Assembly (NCBI GenBank): GCA_045805265.1
Contig: JBJMLO010000007.1
Location: 1 to 64,000 of the forward strand
Length of the DNA stretch: 64,000 bases
Direction: 5' to 3'
Origin: JBJMLO01 sp045805265
Lineage (GTDB): Bacteria > Actinomycetota > UBA4738 > JACQTL01
The notes under the pieces were generated by a model, which made no database searches, had not been told where the DNA came from, and saw nothing but the letters and a program-made list of their open reading frames with translations. The stretch's first letter is position 1; every line of letters starts with the position of its first letter. Positions 47,521-56,097 of this stretch are shown piece by piece. The position numbers and the translations under genes are program-made.

Positions 47521-49076
47521 CCCGGAAGCAGATCTTCGTGGTGTTCGGCGGCGTCATGCTCGGTCTGTTCCTGGCCGCGCTCGACCAGACCATCGTGGCG
47601 ACGGCCCTGCCGAAGATCATCCAGGACCTGAACGGCGGGCAGCACCTGTCGTGGGTGGTCACGGCCTACCTGTTGACCTCGACCGTCACCGTGCCGCTGT
47701 ACGGGAAGCTGTCGGACCTGATCGGCCGGCGACCGCTGTTCATCTTCGCGATCTCGGTGTTCCTGGTCGGGTCGGCGCTGTCGGGGCTCGCCCAGAACAT
47801 GACCGAGCTGATCCTGTTCCGGGGGCTCCAGGGATTGGGGGCGGGCGGCATCCTCCCGCTGGCGCTGATCGTGATCGGCGACCTGTTCTCGCCCCGCGAA
47901 CGCGGGCGGTACCAGGGATTCACCGGCGCGATGTTCGGGCTGTCCTCGATCGTCGGCCCGCTGCTCGGCGGCTTCCTCACCGACCAGGTGTCGTGGCGGT
48001 GGATCTTCTACGTGAACATCCCCATCGGGGCCGTCGCCCTGTTCGTGATCGTGACCACGATGCACCTGCCGCACGTGCGGAAGGAGCACCGCGTCGACTA
48101 CCTCGGCGCGACGGTCCTGACGGCCGCGGTCGTGAGCCTGCTGCTCGTGGCCACGTGGGGTGGCACGACCTACACGTGGGGCTCGGCCCAGATCCTCGGC
48201 CTCGGCGCGGCCGCGCTGGTCCTGTTCGGCGTCTTCGTCCAGGTCGAGCGGCGGGCCGCGGAGCCCGTGCTGCCGCTCCGGCTGTTCCGGAGCCCCGTCT
48301 TCACCGTGTCGAACATCGCGAGCCTCGTCGTCGGCGCGGTGATGTTCGGGACGATCATCTACATCCCGCTGTTCGTCCAGCGGGTCATCGGCGCGTCGGC
48401 CACCAACTCCGGTGTCGTGCTGATCCCGCTGATGCTGTCGGTCGTGTTCGCGGTCATCGCGGCCGGACAGATCGTCACCAGGACCGGTCGCTACAAGGTC
48501 TTCCCGGTCGTGGGCTCTACGGTGGCGCTGGTGGGCTTCTGGCTCCTCACCCGGCTGACGGTGCACGCCACGTCCGGCCAGGCCACGATCGCCATGGTCG
48601 TCATCGGCTTGGGGATCGGCCAGATGATGCAGACCTACACGCTGGCCGTGCAGAACGACGCCAAGCGGGAGGAGATGGGCGTTGCGACCGCGACCACCCA
48701 GTTCTCCCGGTCGATCGGGGGGACCTTCGGGGTCGCCGCGTTCGGCACGATCCTGCTGCAGCGCTTCGCCACCGAGAAGGTGCTGCACCCGGGCGCGCCG
48801 CGGCTCGCGCTGGCGCACTCGCTGCACCTGGTGTTCGTGGCGGCGGTGCCGCTCGCGGCGATCGCGCTCGTCCTGGCGTTCCTGCTGAAGGAGAAGCCGC
48901 TGCGCACGGAGGCGTTCGTGCAGGCGAGCGCCGCGGAGGTCGCGACCGACGTCGCGGTGCTCCCGATGGGGCCCGAGGCGACGTCGGAGCTCGCCGCGGC
49001 AGGGCAGGGGCGCCCGGACGACGACGAGCGGGCCGGTGAGGAACAGCCCGCGTCCGCGTCGTCCCATCCGTTGTGA
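47517..49076 (+). CDS. DHA2-family drug efflux MFS transporter
   Basis: A 519-residue, 14-helix MFS pump: motif D1 LDQTIVATALPKIIQDLNGG, motif A GKLSDLIGRRPLFIFA and motif C SSIVGPLLGGFLTDQVSWRW. Acidic C-terminal tail (RPDDDERAGEEQ). Related to, but clearly distinct from, the pump at 45236. Translationally coupled to marR. Confidence 0.9.
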   Translation: MTRKQIFVVFGGVMLGLFLAALDQTIVATALPKIIQDLNGGQHLSWVVTAYLLTSTVTVPLYGKLSDLIGRRPLFIFAISVFLVGSALSGLAQNMTELILFRGLQGLGAGGILPLALIVIGDLFSPRERGRYQGFTGAMFGLSSIVGPLLGGFLTDQVSWRWIFYVNIPIGAVALFVIVTTMHLPHVRKEHRVDYLGATVLTAAVVSLLLVATWGGTTYTWGSAQILGLGAAALVLFGVFVQVERRAAEPVLPLRLFRSPVFTVSNIASLVVGAVMFGTIIYIPLFVQRVIGASATNSGVVLIPLMLSVVFAVIAAGQIVTRTGRYKVFPVVGSTVALVGFWLLTRLTVHATSGQATIAMVVIGLGIGQMMQTYTLAVQNDAKREEMGVATATTQFSRSIGGTFGVAAFGTILLQRFATEKVLHPGAPRLALAHSLHLVFVAAVPLAAIALVLAFLLKEKPLRTEAFVQASAAEVATDVAVLPMGPEATSELAAAGQGRPDDDERAGEEQPASASSHPL

Positions 49077-49083
49077 TCCGCCC

Positions 49084-49113
49084 CCCGGCGCTGTCCCGTT
49101 GGGCAGTGCCGGG
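49084..49113 (+). terminator. strong GC hairpin after the efflux operon
   Basis: CCCGGC, CTG and CCC pair with GGG, CAG and GCCGGG around a GTT loop (12 pairs, one bulge and one G-U). It begins 8 bases after the pump stop. There is no T-run, as is common in high-GC actinobacterial hairpin terminators. Confidence 0.5.
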
Positions 49114-49237
49114 CAGCGGAGGTGACGTGTAGCCTGCCCGGGCGGGGACCCGTCCGGGCGGTCGCGCGTCCGACGCCCGGCCGCCCGAGCGGAACACGGT
49201 CGCACTCGTCGCGGAACACATCAGGGGAGGTCGGTCC

Positions 49238-50590
49238 ATGGGCACCATCAACCTCGTCACGGAGATCCCGGGGCCGCGCTCGCGGGGGATCCTCGAGCGC
49301 AAGGCGCGCGTCGTGTGCGACCCGCTCGACATCCACGCGCCCACCGTGATCGCCGAGGGGCATGGCGCGGTGTTCACCGACGCCGACGGGAACACGCTGC
49401 TCGACTTCTCCGGCGGGCTGGGGTGCCACCTGGTGGGCTACTCCCATCCCCGCGTCGTGGAGGCGGTCCAGCGGCAGGCCGAGAAGTTCTCCCACACCGA
49501 CTTCTCGGTGATCCCGTACGAGGTCTACGTCGAGCTGGCCGAGCGGCTCGTCCGGCTCTGCGGCGGTGGCGACCGCAAGGTCGCGCTGTTCAACTCCGGC
49601 GCCGAGGCGGTCGAGAACGCCGTGAAGTTCGCCAAGGCCGCCACGGGACGGCAGGCGCTGATCTGCTTCGAGGGCGGGTTCCACGGACGGACCCTGCTCA
49701 CGATGTCGCTGACCAGCCGGCACCGCCCGTACAAGACGGGGTTCGGGCCGTTCGCCCCCGAGGTGTACCGGTTCCCGTTCCCGTATCCCTATCGCAGCCC
49801 GCACCCGGACGAGGCAGGCCGGCTGGCCCTCGATGCGCTCGAGCGGGGGTTCACGACCGTGGTCGATCCGAGGACGGTGGCCGCCGCGGTGGTCGAGCCC
49901 ATCCAGGGAGAGGGCGGGTTCGTGGTCCCCACGCAGGAGTTCCTGGCCGGCCTCAAGGACCTATGCGCCCGGCACGGCATCCTGGTCATCGCCGACGAGA
50001 TCCAGTCGGGCACCGGCCGCACCGGAACCTTCCTGGCGGGCGAGCAGCTCGGGCTCGAGCCCGACATCGTGGTCCTGGCGAAGTCCCTGGCGAGCGGGTA
50101 CCCGCTGTCCGCGGTCGTGGCCCGCTCGGGCATCATGGACGCGCCCGGCCCGAGTGCGATCGGCGGCACCTACGTCGGCAACCCGGTGGCCTGTGCGGCC
50201 GCGGTGGCGGTCCTCGACGTGATCGAGGACGAGGGGCTGCTGGAGCGGGCCGAGATCGTGGGCAAGACCATCCGGTCGCGGTGGGAGCACATCGCGGAGG
50301 ACGTCCCCGAGGTCGGCGAGGTCCGGGGCGTCGGGGCGATGATCGGCGTGGAGTTCGTCACCGACCGCGGGACCCGGGAACCCAACGGCGCGTTCGTCGG
50401 CGCGTTCATGCAGGAGGCCCTGGGGCGGGGCGTCGTCACCGTGTCGTGCGGCCCGCAGCACAACGTGCTCCGGCACCTGGTCCCGCTGGTGATCACCGAC
50501 GGGCAGCTGGACGAGGGGCTCGACGTCCTCGCCGAGAGCGCCAGGTCGGCCCGAAGACGGGCGCCGGTGGGCGGGGGAGACGATTCCTGA
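49238..50590 (+). CDS. gabT: class III aminotransferase (4-aminobutyrate type)
   Basis: A 450-residue PLP aminotransferase: NSGAEAVENAVKFAKAATGR, GGFHGRTLLTMSLTS, D253 in ILVIADEIQSGTGRTGTFLA and Schiff-base Lys282 in VVLAKSLASGYPLSAVVARS. Close to GabT/PuuE-type enzymes that move the amino group of 4-aminobutyrate or 5-aminovalerate to 2-oxoglutarate. GGGGAGG lies 7-13 bases before the ATG; a TAGCCT box at 49130-49135 would give a roughly 95-base leader. It overlaps the DUF2277 gene. Confidence 0.88.
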   Translation: MGTINLVTEIPGPRSRGILERKARVVCDPLDIHAPTVIAEGHGAVFTDADGNTLLDFSGGLGCHLVGYSHPRVVEAVQRQAEKFSHTDFSVIPYEVYVELAERLVRLCGGGDRKVALFNSGAEAVENAVKFAKAATGRQALICFEGGFHGRTLLTMSLTSRHRPYKTGFGPFAPEVYRFPFPYPYRSPHPDEAGRLALDALERGFTTVVDPRTVAAAVVEPIQGEGGFVVPTQEFLAGLKDLCARHGILVIADEIQSGTGRTGTFLAGEQLGLEPDIVVLAKSLASGYPLSAVVARSGIMDAPGPSAIGGTYVGNPVACAAAVAVLDVIEDEGLLERAEIVGKTIRSRWEHIAEDVPEVGEVRGVGAMIGVEFVTDRGTREPNGAFVGAFMQEALGRGVVTVSCGPQHNVLRHLVPLVITDGQLDEGLDVLAESARSARRRAPVGGGDDS

Positions 50591-50802
50591 TGTGCCGGAG
50601 CATCAAGGTCCTGCGGCGGCCCGAGGGGCCGCCGACGGAACGGGAGCTGTACGAGGCGGCCCTGCAGTACGTCCGCAAGGTGAGCGGCTACCGCGCGCCA
50701 TCGCGCCGGAACGCCGAGGCGTTCGAAGCCGCCGTGCGGGAGGTCACCGAGACGTCCCGCCGGCTCCTCGACGCGGTCACGTCGGGGTCGTCCGCGGACT
50801 GA
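50590..50802 (+). CDS. DUF2277 family protein
   Basis: A 70-residue DUF2277 protein: MCRSIKVLR at the start, then ELYEAALQYVRKVSGYRAPS and a helical end. The MCRxIxxL and ALQYVRKVSGxRxPS patterns define the family; its function is not known. The start overlaps the aminotransferase stop by one base (TGATG). Confidence 0.85.
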   Translation: MCRSIKVLRRPEGPPTERELYEAALQYVRKVSGYRAPSRRNAEAFEAAVREVTETSRRLLDAVTSGSSAD

Positions 50803-50835
50803 CCCGGCCACTCCGCGTTCTGCCAAGCTGAGGCC

Positions 50836-51654
50836 GTGGACCGCTACGTGTCGGCCAACCGCGCGCTGTGGGACGAGTGGGCCGAGGTCAACGCCCGCTC
50901 GGAGTTCTACCGGGTGGAGCAGTTCAAGCAGGGCGTCTCCAAGCTCCGGGACTACGAGCTGCAGGAGGTCGGGCCGGTCGGTGGCAAGGCGCTGCTCCAT
51001 CTCCAGTGCCACTTCGGGCTGGACACGCTGTCCTGGGCCCGCGAGGGGGCGGTCGTGACCGGGACCGACTTCTCGCCGCGAGCCCTCGAGCTCGCCCGGT
51101 CGCTGGCCGACGAGCTCGGCATCGCCGCCACGTTCGTGGAATCGGACCTGTTCGACCTGCCCGAGAGGCTGGACGACGAGTTCGACGTCGTCTACACGTC
51201 GCGCGGCGTCCTCGGGTGGCTGCCCGACGTGGAGCGATGGGCCGAGGTCGCCGCGCACTTCGTGAAGCCGGGTGGGTTCCTCTACGTCACCGAGGTCCAT
51301 CCATTCCAGCAGGTGTTCGAGGACGAGGGGGACGTCGACTTCGCCAGCCCGCAGCTCCGGTACCCGTACTGGTCGCACGCCGATCCGATCGCTACGGAGG
51401 TTCGGGGGTCCTACGCCGACCCGGCGGCCGAGATCCGGTCGAAGAAGGAATACTGGTGGAACCACTCCCTCGGCGAGGTCGTCACCTCGCTGGTCCGAGC
51501 CGGCCTGCACGTCGAGTTCCTGCACGAGTTCCCCTTCCTCGCCTGGCCGTCACCGGGGCTCGTCGAAGCCGAGGACGGCACCTTCCGGCTGCCACCCGAG
51601 CTCGACGGCCGCCTCCCCCTGTTCTTCTCGCTGAAGGCCTCGAAGCCGGGGTGA
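50836..51654 (+). CDS. class I SAM-dependent methyltransferase
   Basis: A 272-residue methyltransferase: motif I ALLHLQCHFGLDTLSWAREG (the L-x-C-x-x-G form), motif II VTGTDFSPRALELARSLADE, and VVYTSRGVLGWLPDVERWAE. Full-length SAM fold with a C-terminal cap (IRSKKEYWWNHSLGEVVTSL). Substrate unknown. GTG start. It overlaps the acetyltransferase gene by 4 bases. Confidence 0.86.
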   Translation: MDRYVSANRALWDEWAEVNARSEFYRVEQFKQGVSKLRDYELQEVGPVGGKALLHLQCHFGLDTLSWAREGAVVTGTDFSPRALELARSLADELGIAATFVESDLFDLPERLDDEFDVVYTSRGVLGWLPDVERWAEVAAHFVKPGGFLYVTEVHPFQQVFEDEGDVDFASPQLRYPYWSHADPIATEVRGSYADPAAEIRSKKEYWWNHSLGEVVTSLVRAGLHVEFLHEFPFLAWPSPGLVEAEDGTFRLPPELDGRLPLFFSLKASKPG

Positions 51655-52151
51655 GCGCCGGCGTGGTCGTCGAGCCGATGCGGCCCGGGGACTGGCCGGC
51701 CGCCCGCGAGATCTACGAGCAGGGGATCGCCGGCGGCAACGCCACGTTCGAGTCCTACGCGCCTTCATGGGACGCATGGGACCGCGCGCATCTCCGGCAG
51801 TGCAGGCTCGTCGCGCGGGACGGGGACCGCGTCGTCGGGTGGATCGCGCTGTCGCCGGTCTCCGAGCGCGCGGTGTACCGGGGCGTCGCCGAGCTGAGCA
51901 TCTACGTCGCCTCGGACGCGCGAGGCCGGGGCGTGGGCCGGGCCCTCCTGGGGCGGCTCATCGCCGACTCGGAGGCGGAGGGGATCTGGACCCTGCAGGC
52001 CGGCGTGATGGCGGGGAACGAGGCCAGCCTGGCGCTGCACCGTGCGTGCGGGTTCCGCGAGGTGGGACGGCGCGAGCGCATCGGCAAGCACGGCGACCGG
52101 TGGCGCGACGTGGTCCTCCTCGAGCGCCGGAGCGCCGTCGCCGGCGTCTGA
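51651..52151 (+). CDS. GNAT acetyltransferase, phosphinothricin-type
   Basis: A 166-residue GNAT of the PAT/Bar-like group: MRPGDWPAAREIYEQGIAGG, then NATFE, acetyl-CoA loop RGRGVGRALLGRLIADSEAE, and NEASLALHRACGFREVGRRE. It would acetylate a small amine such as phosphinothricin or methionine sulfoximine analogues; the true substrate is unknown. GTG start overlapping the methyltransferase stop. Confidence 0.85.
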   Translation: MSAGVVVEPMRPGDWPAAREIYEQGIAGGNATFESYAPSWDAWDRAHLRQCRLVARDGDRVVGWIALSPVSERAVYRGVAELSIYVASDARGRGVGRALLGRLIADSEAEGIWTLQAGVMAGNEASLALHRACGFREVGRRERIGKHGDRWRDVVLLERRSAVAGV

Positions 52152-52254
52152 CCGAGGCCCGGCCGGGCCCGGCGTTCCCGAACATCGCGCCATGAGCCAC
52201 GGACCGGAGGTCGGGGCCTCGGCCCTGGCACGACCCCGAACGGCCGGTCGATGG

Positions 52255-52296
52255 TCCGGGGGCGAATCCCCCGGACGGCCTATGGAGCCGGGGGGG
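52255..52296 (+). promoter_or_regulatory. mutually exclusive hairpins hiding the ribosome-binding site
   Basis: TCCGGGGG (52255-52262) pairs perfectly with CCCCCGGA (52268-52275) around CGAAT. The same CCCCCGG can instead pair with CCGGGGG at 52288-52294, which contains the G-rich ribosome-binding site 4 bases before ATG 52301. An upstream arm (TCGGGG 52211 with CCCCGA 52234) adds more structure. This is the plan of a translational switch. I recognise no known riboswitch class with certainty. Confidence 0.5.
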
Positions 52297-52300
52297 ATCG

Positions 52301-53452
52301 ATGGCCGAAATCCTTCGTGTGACCTGCCATTCCTCGCGAAAGGCCCGCGGCTCGACGAGACGCCTCGGCGTCGCGACCACGGTGTTCGCGCTCGTCCTCG
52401 CCGGAACCGCCTCGCGCGCCCTGGCGGGTCAGCCTCGAGCCGTCCCCGCCGCGGGTTCGGACGTGAACCCCGTCAAGAACCTGCCGGAGTTCGAGCTCGC
52501 CGGCTTCGCGCTGCGGACCGTGGGGCCCTGGTCGGGAATGGGCGCGATCGGCGCCGTTCCGTGCTGGAAGGTCGGCGACTCGTGCTCGACCTCGCCGACC
52601 GGGGCGTCCGTGGCCGACGCCATCTGGAACACGGGGACGCCGACGTACGCGAATGCGCCCATCACGGACGACCCGCAGCGGTACCAATTGCTGTTCACGT
52701 CGAACATCCGGACGCTGATGCTCGCCGACGGCATGCCGATGGACCGGCAGATCGTCGACAGGGCCGCCGCCGCCGGGTACGGGGCGATCGCGGTCAACTG
52801 GGAGCATCCCGAGGACCCGTCCCTCCGGCACCCCATCGCGTCGCTCCGCAACGCTTCCCAGTGGGCGCACGCGGATGGCATGAAGTTCGGCGTCGCCATG
52901 GGCGGGACCATCATGCTCGAGATCTGCCCCGCGCTCGGCTATTCGAACTGCCCCACCCTCAGCTGGCCGCTCATCGTGATCGCCGAGTTCGAGCGGGAGC
53001 GGCGGTTCATGCTCGAGGTGCTCCGGGACACCGACGTCTTCACGTTCGAGCTGCAGTCGTTCGTCGTGCTCGACCAGGCCAAGTGGGCCAGCGAGAATCT
53101 CGACCTGGCCACCGTGATGCACCGGCGGGCGCTGAATGCGAAGGCGACGAACTTCACCTACATCGCCGAGATGACGACGATGAGCTCGAACGACAGCCTC
53201 TCTCCGTCCGACTACCCCTCGGCGACCCAGTACCTCAAGTCCTGGCGCGGCATCAAGGCCAGCGTGGGACCGAACACCGACCAGCCGATCCAGGGTCTGT
53301 TCCTCATCCCCAACGGGCTGGCCTGCGACCATCCCGCGGAATCCGACCCCGCGAAGCGGGGCTGCCACGCCAACCCCAACCCGGGTACCGACGACCGCAT
53401 CGTCCAGATGACGCGGTTCCTCCGAACCGCCTTCACGGTCGCGGCCTCCTGA
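52301..53452 (+). CDS. secreted protein of unknown family
   Basis: A 383-residue protein with a cleavable-looking signal (TRRLGVATTVFALVLAGTAS, then RALAGQ). The mature part looks like an alpha/beta, TIM-barrel-like domain: NIRTLMLADGMPMDRQIVDR, GYGAIAVNWEHPEDPSLRHP, MKFGVAMGGTIMLEICPALG and ERRFMLEVLRDTDVFTFELQ. Two paired-cysteine regions (PCWKVGDSC; CPALGYSNC) fit an exported protein. Conserved-looking Glu and Asp residues could be catalytic. I do not recognise the family. Preceded by the structured leader. Confidence 0.7.
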   Translation: MAEILRVTCHSSRKARGSTRRLGVATTVFALVLAGTASRALAGQPRAVPAAGSDVNPVKNLPEFELAGFALRTVGPWSGMGAIGAVPCWKVGDSCSTSPTGASVADAIWNTGTPTYANAPITDDPQRYQLLFTSNIRTLMLADGMPMDRQIVDRAAAAGYGAIAVNWEHPEDPSLRHPIASLRNASQWAHADGMKFGVAMGGTIMLEICPALGYSNCPTLSWPLIVIAEFERERRFMLEVLRDTDVFTFELQSFVVLDQAKWASENLDLATVMHRRALNAKATNFTYIAEMTTMSSNDSLSPSDYPSATQYLKSWRGIKASVGPNTDQPIQGLFLIPNGLACDHPAESDPAKRGCHANPNPGTDDRIVQMTRFLRTAFTVAAS

Positions 53453-53460
53453 CGCCATCC

Positions 53461-53489
53461 TTGAAGGGCTCCTTGGACGTCATTAGGCT
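53461..53489 (+). promoter_or_regulatory. promoter TTGAAG-17-TAGGCT, leaderless start
   Basis: TTGAAG (53461-53466) and TAGGCT (53484-53489), 17-base spacer, ending 9 bases before GTG 53499 with no ribosome-binding site between. Confidence 0.5.
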
Positions 53490-53498
53490 TGGCCTGCT

Positions 53499-54152
53499 GT
53501 GGGGTCGTCGCGGGCGCGTGCGTGGTTCGCCGCGACGGCGCTCGTGGTCGCCTTCGGCCTGGTGGTCCAGGTCGCCGTCTCGGCAAACGCCGCCGGCGTC
53601 CACTTCCACACGCCGCTCGCGCGGGCGCTGAACGTCTTCTGCTTCTTCACGATCCAGTCGAACATCCTCGTCGGGGTGGCCTCCCTGCTGCTGGCGCTGA
53701 GTCCGAGCCGGACGTCGACCGCGTTCCGGGCGTTCCGGCTGACGGGGCTGGTGGCCATCACGGTCACCGGCATCGTCTACCACTCGGTGCTGGCGAAGCT
53801 GCTCGATCTCGACAGCTGGGCGCTGGTGGCCGATCACGCGCTGCACACCGCCGTGCCGATCATGGCCGTGGTGGGGTGGCTGGCGTTCGGGCCGCGCGGG
53901 CAGCTCTCCTCCCGGATCGTCCGGCTCTCGCTGATCTTCCCGATCGCATGGCTGGCCTTCACGCTGATCCGCGGCGCGATCATCGACTTCTATCCGTATC
54001 CCTTCGTGAACGTGACGCACCTCGGGTACGCGCGGGTCCTCGTCAACGTGGTGTGGATCGCGGTCCTGTATCTGGCCGCAGGCTTCGGCGCAGCCGCCCT
54101 GGACCGGTGGCTGATGCGCTTGCGGCGGGATCCGGCCCCCGCCGTTCCGTGA
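53499..54152 (+). CDS. Pr6Pr-type six-helix membrane protein
   Basis: A 217-residue integral membrane protein of the Pr6Pr/FAR-17a-like type with about six helices; FCFFTIQSNILVGVASLLLA, then TGIVYHSVLA, DHALHTAVPIMAVVGWLAFG and FPIAWLAFTLIRGAIIDFYP, then YPFVNV, are landmarks. The N-Q-S/T and H residues inside helices are typical of this group. The function is not established. GTG start without a ribosome-binding site. Confidence 0.78.
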   Translation: MGSSRARAWFAATALVVAFGLVVQVAVSANAAGVHFHTPLARALNVFCFFTIQSNILVGVASLLLALSPSRTSTAFRAFRLTGLVAITVTGIVYHSVLAKLLDLDSWALVADHALHTAVPIMAVVGWLAFGPRGQLSSRIVRLSLIFPIAWLAFTLIRGAIIDFYPYPFVNVTHLGYARVLVNVVWIAVLYLAAGFGAAALDRWLMRLRRDPAPAVP

Positions 54153-54153
54153 C

Positions 54154-54233
54154 GGGATAGGAAGAGACACGCCCCCCAGAGTGGGACACCCACAGCCCCT
54201 CATGGGACCGACCGACCGGCCGACCGGGGACTT
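54154..54233 (+). repeat. left imperfect inverted repeat of the 2.4-kb island
   Basis: GAAGAGACACG at about 54160, CCAGAGTGGGACACC and ACCGGCCGAC-C-GGGGACTT, read in this order on the plus strand, match the reverse complement of 56477-56548 with a few gaps. Outer 35 bases are almost identical. Confidence 0.7.
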
Positions 54234-54442
54234 CTGCGGGGGTGGTGTGAGGTGCGGGACGCCGCTGACGAGCGACCGGCTGAGGACTGACGAGGACGGG
54301 TTCGGAAGCGGGACGGCCAGCGTGTCTCTGTCAAGGGCCCTGCCCGGCCGCCTTGCGGGGAGCTTTGGTCCGGGGGTTCCAGGGAGAGCCAAGGGACAGG
54401 GCCGGAGAGAAGTCAGCGCCGGTCCGCGAGTAGCAGCCGCCG

Positions 54443-54747
54443 CTAGAGGACAAGATCGGCGTGTGCCTGAAGCGCTCGCCGGATCGGGTCACCGAGGGCT
54501 TCCACGTACAGCTTGAGACCCTCGGTGCGTGCGAACTTCATTGCTGGAACTATGTCCGAATCCCCGGAAAAAGCACGAGGATCGTGACCACCCGCCTGAG
54601 CGCTATGGTCGCGATATCCAGACCGATCCTGAGGTCGACTCCTTCTTGCTCCATGTCCGGGACGAGATCACTCGCCGTGATGGCGCGGGCGCCCCTCTCC
54701 ATGAGACTCCTCATGGCCGTGTCGCCGAGCTTCCACAGGCAGGTCAC
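54443..54747 (-). pseudogene. NYN/PIN-like domain (LabA/DUF88) remnant with a frameshift
   Basis: Two minus-strand pieces join: WKLGDTAMRSLMERGARAIT, then ASDLVPDMEQEGVDLRIGLD and IATIALRRVVTILVL; after a one-base change near a TTTTT run (about 54563) comes SGDSDIVPAMKFARTEGLKL, then YVEALGDPIRRALQAHADLV and a stop at 54443. The acid-rich GVDxxxxxD and SGDSDxxP motifs are hallmarks of NYN RNases. The first third of the domain is missing, so it is a remnant. A homopolymer sequencing error could explain the frameshift but not the lost N-terminus. Confidence 0.6.
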
Positions 54748-55018
54748 AGTGGCCTACCGTCCGCCGTCGTCATCGTCGAGCTCCTCGAGCACCGGACACG
54801 GCACGAGGGTCGCGGAGTTCGCCCTCCGGCCCGGGCGCCGCGGGGTGGAACCCGTGGCACAAGATGCACCCGAGGTCCGCGATCGCCGTTTCGGGCGTGC
54901 TGTTCTCATCATGGTCGGTCATGTGACCTTCCCCCCAAGCGGGATGCCATGTATGCTGCGCGCCGCCCTGTGCATGCACCGGACGGTCGATCGGCGGCCG
55001 AAGAAGGGAGTGCCCGCA
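54748..55018. other. gene-poor segment inside the island
   Basis: No gene that I can support. A minus-strand frame at 54770-54922 begins MTDHDENSTPETAIADLGCI and contains CILCHGFHP, but it ends in poor coding sequence and may belong to the lost front of the NYN-type gene. The GAAGGGAG before 55019 serves the next gene. Confidence 0.4.
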
Positions 55019-56002
55019 GTGAAACTCCTCAGGTTCTTTCTCTCCAGCATCCTGGCCGGAACGCTCGGAGCATTCGCCCTGATCCTCGCCGCCCCGCCTG
55101 TTCCCGCGGGCGCGGTTGTGCCCAACTTGTATTCCCAGATGGACAACCCCTCCGGGTCCGCCGACGTGACTGAGGTATCGAGCGGGGATGCCCTCGCCGA
55201 CGACTTCACCATCCCGGCCGGAACTACCTGGGCCATCGGTCAGGTCGATGTGAACGGTGGGTCGATTGCGCCGGAGGCGACCGCATTCAACCTGACGTTC
55301 TACGCCAACTCGGGGTCCACGCCGGGCGCGACCGTCGTGTCGTTCCCGGGTGTCCCGGCGCCCGCGACCGGGTTCGCGACGTATTCCTTCGTCCTGCCCC
55401 ACACGGTCTATCTCGGGCCCGGCACCTACTGGTTCTCCGTGGTCGCGATCACGACAGGGCACTGGGGGTGGGAGGGCCGGACCGTCCAGAGCGGCAACTC
55501 GGGTGTCGTCTTCGGCAATCCCGCCTGCGGATCCGGGTGGCAGCCCAAGAGCTCGTGCTCCAGTTTCTATGGAACGAGCATCGACAATCAGTTCGCCATC
55601 GACGGCACGGCAATCGTCAACCCCAACACCTGCACCGTGACCGGAACTCTCGGCGCGGACACGTTCGATCCCATCCCCGGACCGGGGGTAGTGACCTGCG
55701 CCAAGGACGGCGCCGACCAGGTGACCGTGGGCACTGGTGGGAACGTCGTACGGGCCATGGGCGGCAACGACACGATCACCGGCGGGTCGGGCGCCGACCT
55801 CCTCTACGGCGGCCGGGGCGGCGACTCCATCGTCGGGAATGGTGGCGCCGATCGCCTGCAGGGCGGTCCTGGAAACGACACCCCGGACGGTCGGGACGGC
55901 GCCGGTGGTGACCGCATCGTGGGCGGCCGCGGGACCGACGTCTGCTACGGCGACATCGGCGACACCTACCACGGCTGCGAGTCGATCAACCCCGCCACCT
56001 GA
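55019..56002 (+). CDS. secreted protein with C-terminal RTX-like calcium-binding repeats
   Basis: A 327-residue exported protein: signal peptide (VKLLRFFLSSILAGTLGAFA, about 33 residues), a beta-rich domain (LADDFTIPAGTTWAIGQVDV and an internal Cys pair PACGSGWQPKSSC) and, from about residue 242, G-G-x-G-x-D repeats (AMGGNDTITGGSGADLLYGG, RGGDSIVGNGGADRLQGGPG), which in RTX proteins form a calcium-bound beta-roll. About five repeats is short. It ends with CYGDIGDTYHGCES. GGGAG lies about 8-12 bases before GTG 55019. It is the only intact gene of the island. Confidence 0.75.
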   Translation: MKLLRFFLSSILAGTLGAFALILAAPPVPAGAVVPNLYSQMDNPSGSADVTEVSSGDALADDFTIPAGTTWAIGQVDVNGGSIAPEATAFNLTFYANSGSTPGATVVSFPGVPAPATGFATYSFVLPHTVYLGPGTYWFSVVAITTGHWGWEGRTVQSGNSGVVFGNPACGSGWQPKSSCSSFYGTSIDNQFAIDGTAIVNPNTCTVTGTLGADTFDPIPGPGVVTCAKDGADQVTVGTGGNVVRAMGGNDTITGGSGADLLYGGRGGDSIVGNGGADRLQGGPGNDTPDGRDGAGGDRIVGGRGTDVCYGDIGDTYHGCESINPAT

Positions 56003-56057
56003 CCGGTGGCAGGCCCAGTTCTGCGCCGGCCACACCGGATCTCAACGGAAATTCGAG

Positions 56058-56097
56058 CCAGGACAGGTGTTCCCGGCACTGCCAGCGCCTGTCCTGG
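56058..56097 (+). terminator. 10-bp stem-loop after the repeat protein
   Basis: CCAGGACAGG (56058-56067) and CCTGTCCTGG (56088-56097) are perfect reverse complements with a 20-base loop, 56 bases after the stop. A terminator is plausible; there is a weak CCTTATT about 10 bases later. A recombination site is another reading. Confidence 0.4.

Noticed and set aside
52207..52300. A ydaO-type (c-di-AMP) riboswitch
   Set aside because: The GGGGGCGAATCC word is reminiscent, but the other conserved blocks of that class are not visible; kept only as an unclassified structured leader.
54770..54922. A 50-residue CxxCH (haem-like) protein
   Set aside because: A single CILCHG in a short frame with a poor tail; no signal peptide and no other c-type cytochrome features.
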